Source: Niastella koreensis GR20-10
Lineage (GTDB): Bacteria; Bacteroidota; Bacteroidia; Chitinophagales; Chitinophagaceae
DNA: 64,000 nucleotides
Reading direction: 5' to 3'
Assembly: GCF_000246855.1 (NCBI RefSeq)
Contig: NC_016609.1
Span: 6,336,744 to 6,400,743 of the forward strand
Position numbers and translations under genes: made by a program. How positions within the stretch are numbered: position 1 is the first letter of the stretch; each line of letters opens with the position of its first letter. Below the pieces are notes generated by a model. The model ran no database searches, had not been told where the DNA came from, and saw only the letters and a program-made list of their open reading frames with translations. Below, one piece after another: positions 50,002 to 57,819 of this stretch.

Positions 50002-50685
50002 TTATTTCTTTTGCAAGGTGGTGACTGAAGTAATGCGCATGGTCGTTTTCTGCGTTATGCCTGATACTACCTGGCTGGTGCTTTGCGTGTACGACATCGA
50101 CATGTACATTTTATCTCCATTCCATGATAGCCGGTAACCTGCGGGCATACCCTGGGTGGTTCCACCTTTGGGATCCATACCGGTGAATACCCCAGACTGA
50201 ATATAGATGGAATCGGAAGTGACCTTTTTATAGGTTGCATTGGAAGCCGTGGATGAAGGTATGTTGGCCGTAAATGGAAAGGCTATTGAATCATCCAGCA
50301 CATTATCTGTATACATATACGTGGTGGCTGTTGCATTCACGTCATACGCCAGCCCGGCAGCTGTCATTTTTGAGCCATCGAACGTAATGGTACCCGCATT
50401 GTTTTGGGTAGTGTAATCGCTTACGGTAACCGCCTTTTCATTACTGCCGCCAGCATTATATTCAACCGAAGAAAGTGTGGTAGCGTGCATGTTTATGAAA
50501 GTCCATGTACCAATTTCGCTTCCGGTGCTGGAACCACCAGTATTGTTATTATTATTGCCACCATTATTTCCATTATTACTGCTGCCAGGGGTATAGCCCA
50601 GGGTATCGACACTCTTTTCTTTTGAGCAGGAAACTAATAGCAATAAGATACAACCGAATAACAGGGAAGGGGTAAAATTTCTCAT
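50002..50685 (-). CDS. putative lipoprotein, paralogue of the next gene
   Basis: ATG 50685 (227 residues) yields MRNFTPSLLFGCILLLLVSC, lipobox LVSC, followed by SKEKS and an Asn/Gly-rich linker (about 35-55). The globular part starts GTWTFINMHATTLSSVEYNA and shows GTITFDGSKMTAAGLAYDV and MKISY-like strands near the end (KMYMSMSYTQSTS), a lipocalin-like pattern. It shares this layout with the lipoprotein at 50796-51455 (KxVSDYTTQNNAGTITFDGS versus ISNSNFTSQDNGGTVTFDNS). The family is not recognised. Its stop abuts the convergent sugar dehydrogenase stop with no space for a terminator. Confidence 0.7.
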   Translation of the reverse strand: MRNFTPSLLFGCILLLLVSCSKEKSVDTLGYTPGSSNNGNNGGNNNNNTGGSSTGSEIGTWTFINMHATTLSSVEYNAGGSNEKAVTVSDYTTQNNAGTITFDGSKMTAAGLAYDVNATATTYMYTDNVLDDSIAFPFTANIPSSTASNATYKKVTSDSIYIQSGVFTGMDPKGGTTQGMPAGYRLSWNGDKMYMSMSYTQSTSQVVSGITQKTTMRITSVTTLQKK

Positions 50686-50795
50686 AAATGCTGTATTTGA
50701 CCTCAATCAAGGGCGTGAAATTACGCATCAAATATAGAATATCGCCAAAACATTGGGCATTCTGAAAAATTTACAACTAAACCTTAACAGCATCC

Positions 50796-51455
50796 TTAAG
50801 TTTTTTGCAGGGTAACAACTAATACCTGGTGGATGGTAACTTTTGCCGGTACGCCTTGGTAATCCTGGGTGGTAACGGTATCGTACACGATTGTCATTTT
50901 CATGGTATTGCCGCTAAACGCCACTTTACAACCGGTGGGCGCATTAGGCAACAAACCACCCGTAAGCAGATCGAGGAAACCACCGTTTGCAAAATTCAGC
51001 GAGTCGGCACCTATTTTAGTATAATTGGAAGTAGCACTTTGGGGTGAAACGGTTTGATCGAGCGGCAAGGGGAAGGAATCGATGAGTAAAGAACCCTGGT
51101 ACAAATAGGCTTTAGGGCTGGTGTGCACGCTCAGGGTTATGCCGGTTGCGGTCATGGTTGAGTTGTCGAAAGTGACGGTGCCCCCATTATCCTGCGAAGT
51201 AAAGTTGCTGTTACTAATGGCCTTCAGGGCAACACCCAACTGACTAAACTCAGCTGTTTGATTGCCGGTACCCTGAACGGAGATAAACTTCCAGGTACCT
51301 ACTACAGATTTGGTGGTATCGCCGGCATTGGGCAAAGTATCGGTGGGATTTCCGCCAGGAGTTACGCCTGTTTCATTACTTTTTTCCTTTGAGCAGGCTA
51401 CAAATACAAACACCCAGGCAGCTACTAGCAGCAGCAAAAAGTTACGCGTCTTCAT
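50796..51455 (-). CDS. putative lipoprotein, paralogue of the previous gene
   Basis: 219 residues with lipoprotein signal (LLLVAAWVFVFVAC), SKEKS right after the Cys, and a Pro/Thr/Gly linker. The core GTWKFISVQGTGNQTAEFS, NGGTVTFDNSTMTATGITL and NTMKMTIVYDTVTTQDY aligns along its length with the paralogue downstream, so the pair is an old tandem duplication. The small beta-sheet domain resembles lipocalin-like Bacteroidota lipoproteins, but no activity can be assigned. The intergenic gap of 110 bases has no clear terminator. Confidence 0.7.
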   Translation of the reverse strand: MKTRNFLLLLVAAWVFVFVACSKEKSNETGVTPGGNPTDTLPNAGDTTKSVVGTWKFISVQGTGNQTAEFSQLGVALKAISNSNFTSQDNGGTVTFDNSTMTATGITLSVHTSPKAYLYQGSLLIDSFPLPLDQTVSPQSATSNYTKIGADSLNFANGGFLDLLTGGLLPNAPTGCKVAFSGNTMKMTIVYDTVTTQDYQGVPAKVTIHQVLVVTLQKT

Positions 51456-51533
51456 AATTTCCGTTTTTACAGAAGTGAATTCCCCTCCTACCTAACCGGC
51501 AAAACTGTGCCATCTTTACAAAACTACTATTAA

Positions 51534-51570
51534 TAAAAAAACAATGCCACGTTCTTACAGAACGCGGCAC
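51534..51570 (-). terminator. terminator of gap-pgk
   Basis: On the minus strand TGCCGCGTTCT / AGAACGTGGCA with a three-base loop runs into TGTTTTTTT, 22 bases past the pgk stop. Confidence 0.85.
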
Positions 51571-51591
51571 GGTTAACAGTATAATGTAAAT

Positions 51592-52788
51592 TTATTTGTT
51601 GATCGCAGCAATACCAGGCAGTTCTTTACCTTCAAAGAACTCCAGCATAGCGCCACCACCGGTAGAAACGTAACTAACCTGGTCGCTAAACCCAAACTGG
51701 TTTACGGCAGCCACAGAATCGCCGCCACCTACCAGCGAGAACGCGCCATCCTGAGTAGCTTCTGCCACAGCGGTAGCAACACACTTGGTACCGTGTTGAA
51801 ACTTTTCCATTTCAAACACTCCCATAGGACCGTTCCACAAAATGGTTTTTGAGCGTTTGATAACGTTGATGAACTGATCGCAGGCATTAGGACCTACGTC
51901 AAGCCCCATCCAGCCATCGGGGATGTTATTGCTGGGGGCGTTGGAAGTAAGCGCAGCTGCGTCGAATTTATCAGCGATCACGGAGTCAGAAGGAAAATGC
52001 AGACAAACGCCTTTGGCTTCCGCTTTTTTCAACAGCTCACGGGCAGTATCCAGGCGATCGTCTTCGCACAGGGAGTTACCAATTTTACCACCCTGGGCTT
52101 TTTCAAATGTATAAGCCATACCACCGCCAATGATGATGTCGGTAGCTCTTTCCAACAGGTTTTCGATGATGAGGATCTTGTCGGAAACTTTGGCGCCGCC
52201 AATGATGGCCACGAAAGGTTTCTCGGCATTGTTCATTACTTTTTCGGCGCTTTTCACTTCACTTTCCATCAGCAGGCCGAACATTTTTTTATCGCGGGGA
52301 AAGAATTGTGCGATCACGGCGGTAGAAGCATGTGCACGGTGAGCGGTACCAAAGGCATCATTCACATATACATCGCCCAGTTTGCTTAATTTTTCAGCAA
52401 AACCGGCATCGCCTTTTTCTTCTTCTTTATAAAAACGCAGGTTTTCCAGCAACAATACTTCACCGGGTTTCAAAGCAGCTGCTTTGTCAACCGCTTCCTT
52501 ACCAATGCAGTCATTGGCGAACTGTACATTGGTGCCCAGCAATTCAGAAATATGGCTTACCAGGTGCTTCAGTGAAGATTTGTCTTCGGGCCCTTCTTTG
52601 GGACGGCCCAGGTGGCTCATGAGGATCACACTGCCGCCATCGCCCAGGATCTTTTTAATAGTAGGAACCGCCGCTTTAATGCGGGTATCGTCGGTAATGG
52701 CGAGCGTTTTTTTATCGAGCGGAACGTTAAAATCAACCCGGATCAGCGCTTTCTGACCCTTGAAGTTATATTGGCTGAATGTAGACAT
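51592..52788 (-). CDS. pgk: phosphoglycerate kinase
   Basis: 398 residues, the standard bacterial length. Motifs: [13 protein letters not shown] (about 16-28), [11 protein letters not shown] (about 59), [13 protein letters not shown] (about 116), [23 protein letters not shown] (about 196), [10 protein letters not shown] and the nucleotide loop [13 protein letters not shown] (about 352) with [13 protein letters not shown]. It makes ATP and 3-phosphoglycerate from 1,3-bisphosphoglycerate. It is downstream of gap with a long hairpin between the two genes. Confidence 0.97.
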   Translation of the reverse strand: MSTFSQYNFKGQKALIRVDFNVPLDKKTLAITDDTRIKAAVPTIKKILGDGGSVILMSHLGRPKEGPEDKSSLKHLVSHISELLGTNVQFANDCIGKEAVDKAAALKPGEVLLLENLRFYKEEEKGDAGFAEKLSKLGDVYVNDAFGTAHRAHASTAVIAQFFPRDKKMFGLLMESEVKSAEKVMNNAEKPFVAIIGGAKVSDKILIIENLLERATDIIIGGGMAYTFEKAQGGKIGNSLCEDDRLDTARELLKKAEAKGVCLHFPSDSVIADKFDAAALTSNAPSNNIPDGWMGLDVGPNACDQFINVIKRSKTILWNGPMGVFEMEKFQHGTKCVATAVAEATQDGAFSLVGGGDSVAAVNQFGFSDQVSYVSTGGGAMLEFFEGKELPGIAAINK

Positions 52789-52809
52789 GAAGAGATAGTT
52801 TTAAAAAAG

Positions 52810-52890
52810 TTAACCACAAAGTTTATTGATAGCATTGGCCGACTAAGGGATTATCCTGGGCGTACCCGCTTTCAATAGCTTTGTGGTTAA
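52810..52890. repeat. long inverted repeat between gap and pgk
   Basis: The arms 52810-52833 and 52868-52890 are almost fully complementary: TTAACCACAAAG with CTTTGTGGTTAA (12 of 12), then TTATTGATAGC with GCTTTCAATAG (one bulge, one mismatch). The loop is 34 bases. There is no T-run after it, so it is not a simple terminator. Confidence 0.8.
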
Positions 52891-52927
52891 TCAGGATGTA
52901 GCCTAAACTACACCTGTGGTTAATTTA

Positions 52928-53968
52928 TTAAGCTTTGGCAGTTGCTTTTGCAGCGCCTTTGTTAATCAGCTTTGCGAAGTAGTTAACGGTGCGAACGAGC
53001 TGGCTAACGTAGCTCATTTCGTTATCGTACCAGCTAACTGTGCGAACCAGTTGGGTATCGCCTACAGTTTGAACACGTGTTTGTGTACCATCGAAGTAAG
53101 AACCGTATGTGATACCTACGATATCGCTGCTCACGATCTCATCTTCAGTGTAACCGAAGCTTTCGTTAGAAGCAGCCTTCATAGCGGCGTTCAATTCTTC
53201 AACGGTTGTCTTTTTAGCCAGTACTGCAGTTACCTCAGTTAAAGAACCGGTGAGTACAGGTACGCGTTGAGCAGAACCATCCAGCTTACCTTTCAGGTTT
53301 GGTAATACCAGGCCGATGGCTTTGGCAGCACCAGTGCTGTTAGGAACGATGTTTTGAGCAGCAGCGCGGGCGCGACGCAGGTCACCTTTAGGGTGCGGAG
53401 CATCCTGGGTGTTCTGGTCGTTCGTATAAGCGTGGATGGTGGTCATGAGACCGTTCACGATACCGAATTTTTCGTCGAGTACCTGGGCCATAGGAGCCAG
53501 ACAGTTTGTGGTACAGCTTGCGCAGCTGATCACAGTTTCGGTACCATCGAGGATGGAGTGGTTAACGTTGAAAACGATAGTTTTCAGATCGCCGGTAGCA
53601 GGAGCAGAAATTACTACTCTTTTAGCGCCTGCAGTCAGGTGCGCTTCGGCTTTTGCTTTATCAGTGAAGAAACCAGTGCACTCCAGTACAACGTCTACTT
53701 CATGCTGACCCCAGGGAATCTGAGCAGGGTCTTTCTGTGCATAGATCTTTACTTCATCGCCATTTACTATAATAGAATTTTCGGTACTTTTTACTTCAGC
53801 ATCAAAACGGCCCTGAGCGCTATCGTATTTAAGAAGGTGGGCTAAAACTTTAGGACTTGTAAGGTCATTGATAGCAACTACATCAATTCCTTCCATTTTA
53901 TAAATCTGGCGGTATACCAACCGGCCGATACGACCAAAACCGTTGATCGCCACTTTAACTGTGCTCAT
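52928..53968 (-). CDS. gap: glyceraldehyde-3-phosphate dehydrogenase, type I
   Basis: 346 residues. [16 protein letters not shown] (about 5-20) binds [20 protein letters not shown] (about 149-165) holds the catalytic Cys, the His is in [16 protein letters not shown], and [15 protein letters not shown] is the C-terminal signature. The short extra tail ([11 protein letters not shown]) is Ala/Lys rich. It produces 1,3-bisphosphoglycerate for pgk downstream. A near-consensus -7 box (TAACTTAG on the minus strand, about 54010) precedes it. Confidence 0.96.
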   Translation of the reverse strand: MSTVKVAINGFGRIGRLVYRQIYKMEGIDVVAINDLTSPKVLAHLLKYDSAQGRFDAEVKSTENSIIVNGDEVKIYAQKDPAQIPWGQHEVDVVLECTGFFTDKAKAEAHLTAGAKRVVISAPATGDLKTIVFNVNHSILDGTETVISCASCTTNCLAPMAQVLDEKFGIVNGLMTTIHAYTNDQNTQDAPHPKGDLRRARAAAQNIVPNSTGAAKAIGLVLPNLKGKLDGSAQRVPVLTGSLTEVTAVLAKKTTVEELNAAMKAASNESFGYTEDEIVSSDIVGITYGSYFDGTQTRVQTVGDTQLVRTVSWYDNEMSYVSQLVRTVNYFAKLINKGAAKATAKA

Positions 53969-54240
53969 GATCTGGATATTTTGTGTTAGTTAAAATTTGC
54001 GGGGCTAAGTTACAATTTTGGTTATAAATAAACCGGTGAAATTTATGTGCAAACCGGGCCGCAACCGGTTGCGCGCCGGCATTTCCACATAAAGGGGCTA
54101 AACGTGTAGCCAACACTTACTTATGAAATCCATTACCCTACACTTTTGGAGGGCTTTAAAAGCATTTGAAAGCAAATGGAACCGGGTGAAAGAAAACGCG
54201 CAGCAACAAGAAACCATGCTAACAAATCGTTAATTGTGGC

Positions 54241-54765
54241 ATGAGATATATTTATTTAATCCTGTCCCTGATTTTTATCTCGTCCTGGAGCTATAGCCAG
54301 AGAACTCGCTGTACTTTCCCCTACACGTCAATCATTATACCCGACAGCATATACTCATGTCAACTCCTTGACACGATGCGGAGCATTCCATTCAAAGATT
54401 ACAACCGGAGAGGTAAAATTCCCCGGTTTATAAAAAGAGCCCTGAACTGCTGGACAGATTGTAGATTTAGCATAGCTAATCGGGGTCGGCCTGCCAACAT
54501 TGGGTGCTCGGTGTCCTTATTCAGTTTTTTGATCCCAGACCGCGAGCTATTGTATTTGGGACTGTCAAAAAATTACTTATTACTATCTTATGAGCGTGGC
54601 AACTATGCAGTAAATAGTCCTGTAGTGCTTATCAGGTTTGAGAAAAGGAAAATAATATCTGTATGGTTCTGGCAGTGGTTTGCAACCAATATAAAAACAA
54701 GGGAAGATTTATTTCAATATTTGGAGTTCTATACAAGGGTCAGGGAAGATCATCCTGTTTTTTAG
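54241..54765 (+). CDS. exported protein of unknown function
   Basis: 174 residues with a Sec signal (YIYLILSLIFISSWSYSQ). Mature sequence has six Cys (RTRCTF, IYSCQL, LNCWTDCRF, NIGCSV among others), which suggests disulfides in the periplasm. A hydrophobic, aromatic end (KRKIISVWFWQWFATNIKTR) could fold or touch a membrane. I do not recognise a family. It lies alone between gap and the tRNA-Glu pair, with a terminator at 54796. The surrounding 500 bases are AT-rich relative to the metabolic genes, so it may be an acquired orphan. Confidence 0.6.
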   Translation: MRYIYLILSLIFISSWSYSQRTRCTFPYTSIIIPDSIYSCQLLDTMRSIPFKDYNRRGKIPRFIKRALNCWTDCRFSIANRGRPANIGCSVSLFSFLIPDRELLYLGLSKNYLLLSYERGNYAVNSPVVLIRFEKRKIISVWFWQWFATNIKTREDLFQYLEFYTRVREDHPVF

Positions 54766-54795
54766 CATGACCGTCCTATTTTAGTCGTAGAGAAG

Positions 54796-54838
54796 AGCCC
54801 GATAAAAATATTTTAAAAGAAACCGGGCTTTTTTTTGG
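54796..54838 (+). terminator. terminator after the orphan exported protein gene
   Basis: AGCCCG / CGGGCT with a 22-base loop followed by TTTTTTTT. Its T-run also serves as the -33 region of the first tRNA-Glu promoter. Confidence 0.65.
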
Positions 54839-54864
54839 TAGAACAGGACAGTTTCCTATTTTTG
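54834..54864 (+). promoter_or_regulatory. promoter of the first tRNA-Glu gene
   Basis: TTTG (54834-54837), 19 bases, TATTTTTG (54857-54864), 15 bases before the mature tRNA. A full match. Confidence 0.75.
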
Positions 54865-54879
54865 CACTCCCAAAAACGA

Positions 54880-54951
54880 GCCGCGTTCGTCTAAGGGCTA
54901 GGACACCACCCTTTCACGGTGGTGATACGGGTTCGAATCCCGTACGCGGTA
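54880..54951 (+). tRNA. tRNA-Glu (TTC), copy 1
   Basis: 72 bases without encoded CCA. Acceptor GCCGCGT/ACGCGGT (one G-U pair), anticodon loop CTTTCAC giving UUC, T arm CGGGTTCGAATCCCG. Identical in sequence to copy 2 at 55075. A hairpin terminator AGCTTTCCGAC / GTCGGGAGGCT (54983-55011) follows. Confidence 0.97.
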
Positions 54952-54982
54952 CAAAGGTTTTCAACCTTGGCAAAATTGAAAG

Positions 54983-55011
54983 AGCTTTCCGACAAGTCGG
55001 GAGGCTTTTTT
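54983..55011 (+). terminator. terminator of tRNA-Glu copy 1
   Basis: The stem AGCTTTCCGAC / GTCGGGAGGCT with two wobble pairs is followed by TTTTTT. Confidence 0.75.
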
Positions 55012-55054
55012 GTTCCCCCGGCAGAGAAAAAGAGGATGGGTAACAACAGATACC

Positions 55055-55062
55055 TATCTTTG
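55055..55062 (+). promoter_or_regulatory. -7 box of tRNA-Glu copy 2
   Basis: TATCTTTG, 12 bases before the tRNA. The context CTATCTTTGCATTCC mirrors CTATTTTTGCACTCC before copy 1. No good -33 box. Confidence 0.6.
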
Positions 55063-55074
55063 CATTCCAGACAA

Positions 55075-55146
55075 GCCGCGTTCGTCTAAGGGCTAGGACA
55101 CCACCCTTTCACGGTGGTGATACGGGTTCGAATCCCGTACGCGGTA
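55075..55146 (+). tRNA. tRNA-Glu (TTC), copy 2
   Basis: Same 72 bases as copy 1, 195 bases downstream. CCA is not encoded. It has its own -7 box and its own terminator. Confidence 0.97.
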
Positions 55147-55156
55147 CAAAACTTAA

Positions 55157-55192
55157 AAAAATCCCTCTCGACTCGTCGGGAGGGATTTTTTG
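55157..55192 (+). terminator. terminator of tRNA-Glu copy 2
   Basis: AAATCCCTCTCGAC / GTCGGGAGGGATTT with one wobble pair, followed by TTTTTT. Confidence 0.8.
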
Positions 55193-55733
55193 TTACACTT
55201 CATTAAACCATAAAGCCATTCTATACCTGCTCGTCGCAGGTGCAGTAACGGAAGATGTCTTCCAACCTCACATATCATAGGCCTTCTTAATTGCAAAGTA
55301 ACGATCAAACTTCAGGGGTTTTGAGTGACAGTCCAACAACCTTTATGTGTTGTGGCCCGTTAAAAGTTATACCAGGTTGTTTAGAGAAAATTGGCGTTAT
55401 GAGGCTATCATTCCAAATCACTATGATATGGATCAACATTTCGGTTGATTTTTATTATATAAATTTATATCCCCGCTTAATGACAGCAGTCATTGAACTA
55501 AATATGCAGAGCCATAATTAGAAAGAGTAAAGAATAATATAAAAGTACCTATATCTAATATCTGTCTTAATAATCAGGTATCCTCCTAAAGAGACCCGCA
55601 CTCATCAGTTTGCTTTGAAATAGCATATTCCAAAGATCATTTTCAATGGAACAAATACTTTTTTGTCTTTTCCGGAAGAGGTGAGGCGCTGGCATTATCA
55701 CCTTCCGATTTTTAATAAAAAATCTTACATGTT
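55193..55733. other. AT-rich region between tRNA-Glu and the cytochrome genes
   Basis: About 540 bases. A 76-codon plus frame at 55291-55521 starts at TTG and has no recognisable domain. At 55673-55707 the hairpin CGGAAGAGGTGA / TCACCTTCCG (two-base bulge) is followed by ATTTTTAAT and lies 26 bases before the cytochrome start; it looks like a terminator or attenuator. No TAnnTTTG promoter was found. Confidence 0.45.
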
Positions 55734-56177
55734 ATGATTAAAAAGCACCCCCATGCACATCTACTTTCCATCATAAGTTTGGTTTTGCTTGCTTTTCTTA
55801 CACATAATACAATGTTCTCCCGGTCTGTTGCCCAAACACCCAAATGGATGGCCCCCAAAGAGGCCGACGACCTGAAGAATCCGCTGGTGGCCAACAGCCA
55901 CATACTGGCTGCCGGCAAAGCTTTGTATACAGCAAATTGCGGCCCCTGTCATGGTGATAAAGGACGTGGTGATGGACCTGCTGCTGCAGGTTTAAATCCC
56001 AAGCCAGCCGACCATACCTCGGCTTTTGTACAAAACGAATCAGACGGCTCTCTCTTCTGGAAAATCACTGAAGGCCGTACACCAATGCCTTCCTATAAAA
56101 AGACATTTACTGATGAACAACGATGGGAGATTGTTACCTATATCCGTTCGCTTGCAAAACCGGGAAAGAAAAAATAA
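55734..56177 (+). CDS. small periplasmic mono-heme c-type cytochrome
   Basis: 147 residues. A signal or anchor helix (about 10-33, LLSIISLVLLAFLTHNTMF) is followed by a single cytochrome c domain: Cys69-Gly-Pro-Cys72-His73 in TANCGPCHGDKGRGDGPAA, and a Met ligand probably in RTPMPSYKKTF (about 120). The C-terminal helix WEIVTYIRSLAKP is typical of class I cytochrome c. It probably shuttles electrons to or from a respiratory chain. It is the first of three plus-strand genes (cytochrome-porin-cytochrome) that face the cox cluster. Confidence 0.85.
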   Translation: MIKKHPHAHLLSIISLVLLAFLTHNTMFSRSVAQTPKWMAPKEADDLKNPLVANSHILAAGKALYTANCGPCHGDKGRGDGPAAAGLNPKPADHTSAFVQNESDGSLFWKITEGRTPMPSYKKTFTDEQRWEIVTYIRSLAKPGKKK

Positions 56178-56220
56178 CATCCATTGCCATAAGATTCATT
56201 GATAACCAAAACGATTTTAT

Positions 56221-57444
56221 ATGAGATCTGTAAAAATCCTAACACAATGGGTCATCTTCACATTTACTTTTTTAGTACCAGGGACCATTGTAAATGCACA
56301 ACAGATTAACACAACAGACTCAGCTCTTTTGGAACGGGTAGCTGCATTGGAAAAGCAGGTTGCAGAAACAAAACCGGGGGAGAGCCATTTTATGGTTGTG
56401 GGACTGGCAACAGTAGGCTTTGCAGCTACCACAACAAAATACCAACCGCCATCAGGGTCGCAACAGGTCACCAAAACAAATAGCTTTCCCGATGCTGACC
56501 GGTACGAATTCAGCCCCATGTTACTTTGGCGGCATGGCACAAAATGGCTTCTCGAATTTGAGCCCTCCTATACCGGCGGCGCCCTGGAAGTGAACTGGGC
56601 AGATTTATGTTATTTTGCCGCTCCCGGACTAACCATCAGAGGAGGTTATTTTGTATTGCCCTTCGGCATCTATAACAGGCGATTGGCCGCAGGCTGGATC
56701 AATAAACTGGCCCCGGACCCCGAAGGAATTGATTTGCCGGGAACCGATTTCGGTGTAGAAGTGAGCGGTGGACTTCCCCTGGGCAATATGAAATGGAGCT
56801 ATGCGGTTAGTCTTACCAACGGCCTGCAACTATTGCCCGACGGAGAGCTTCAGCCTGCAGGGATCACAGATAACAATACAAAAAAAACAGTTTGCGGCAG
56901 GCTTGCATTGTTGCCCTTTTCCAATTCATCCCTGGAAATAGGCATTTCAGGTCTTTATGGTGGCGCAGGAGATGCCGACTCCCGACTTAGCAAAGCGAAT
57001 AGCACTATGTATGGAGCCGACCTTAACTATGTTAAAACTATAACGCCCTTTCTTATAAACGTGAAAGCACAATACAGCAGAATCACCACCAATAGCCAGC
57101 AATATATCAAACCTACCGATTCAACGCTTTACACCTTCGATAACAAAAGTTCATCGGCTTTTGCACAAATATCCATCAGACCTGTATCTGCTGAAAGCAA
57201 CCTGGTAAAGAATCTTGAGCTGGCATTCAGATATGTTAATTTTAAAACACCCGAAAATTCTACCTGGGGACAAAATTACCACGAAGAAGATATCGGGCTG
57301 GATTACTGGTTATCATGGAGGTCTGTGCTTAAGTTTACCTATGCCTGGACACACTCTACAAGTACTGCTAATGTTTCGGCCGGCGGCGTTCCCGGTATAA
57401 CAGACATGAACAATCTTTATTTACAATTCGCCATCCAACTCTAA
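56221..57444 (+). CDS. outer membrane beta-barrel porin
   Basis: 407 residues: signal peptide ending VNAQQ (about 27), a short coiled helix (ALLERVAALEKQVAETKP, about 34-51), then alternating amphipathic strands (FMVVGLATVGFAATTTKY, YEFSPMLLWRHGTKWLLEFE, IRGGYFVLPFGIYNRRLA) to the end (LYLQFAIQL). The order coiled coil then barrel resembles phosphate-selective or general porins of Proteobacteria and Bacteroidota. It lies between two c-type cytochromes, 43 and 11 bases away, so a redox-linked or uptake role in the same unit is possible. The substrate is unknown. Confidence 0.75.
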   Translation: MRSVKILTQWVIFTFTFLVPGTIVNAQQINTTDSALLERVAALEKQVAETKPGESHFMVVGLATVGFAATTTKYQPPSGSQQVTKTNSFPDADRYEFSPMLLWRHGTKWLLEFEPSYTGGALEVNWADLCYFAAPGLTIRGGYFVLPFGIYNRRLAAGWINKLAPDPEGIDLPGTDFGVEVSGGLPLGNMKWSYAVSLTNGLQLLPDGELQPAGITDNNTKKTVCGRLALLPFSNSSLEIGISGLYGGAGDADSRLSKANSTMYGADLNYVKTITPFLINVKAQYSRITTNSQQYIKPTDSTLYTFDNKSSSAFAQISIRPVSAESNLVKNLELAFRYVNFKTPENSTWGQNYHEEDIGLDYWLSWRSVLKFTYAWTHSTSTANVSAGGVPGITDMNNLYLQFAIQL

Positions 57445-57455
57445 AAAATCAGGAT

Positions 57456-57731
57456 ATGAAAATATTTGAACAAAAAAAAATCACCTGGGTTATGGTAGCG
57501 GGGTTTAGCACCTTGCTGGTTGTTCTTATAAATAGCTGCGCTGAAAGCAGGAAAGTGGCTGAAAAAACAGGAGCGCAGCTTTGGGCCGAAAACTGCCAGC
57601 GATGTCATAATACCCCACCTTCGAATACATTTTCCCGCGAGCAGTGGATAACGATTGGCATGCACATGCAAACAAGGGCACAACTAACCGATAAGGAAAG
57701 AGACAAGATCATTTCATTTCTAAATCAATAA
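57456..57731 (+). CDS. small lipid-anchored c-type cytochrome
   Basis: 91 residues. A lipoprotein signal (STLLVVLINSCAES, Cys28) and one heme site Cys47-Gln-Arg-Cys50-His51 (AENCQRCHNTPPSN). A Met in WITIGMHMQTRAQL (about 67-69) could be the sixth ligand. The end KERDKIISFLNQ is the usual last helix of a minimal cytochrome c. It begins 11 bases after the porin stop and is the last gene before the convergent cox cluster. Confidence 0.82.
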   Translation: MKIFEQKKITWVMVAGFSTLLVVLINSCAESRKVAEKTGAQLWAENCQRCHNTPPSNTFSREQWITIGMHMQTRAQLTDKERDKIISFLNQ

Positions 57732-57819
57732 TTACTAATTCGCTATATCCAACAATAAACTACCTCACAGACGCCATAAACCGGCGAAAGAGATGCACTC
57801 TTGAAATTCAATTTCACTT

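Noticed and set aside
55291-55521. 76-codon plus frame after the tRNA-Glu genes
   Set aside because: TTG start, no signal, domain or Shine-Dalgarno, in AT-rich spacer; cannot be told from chance.
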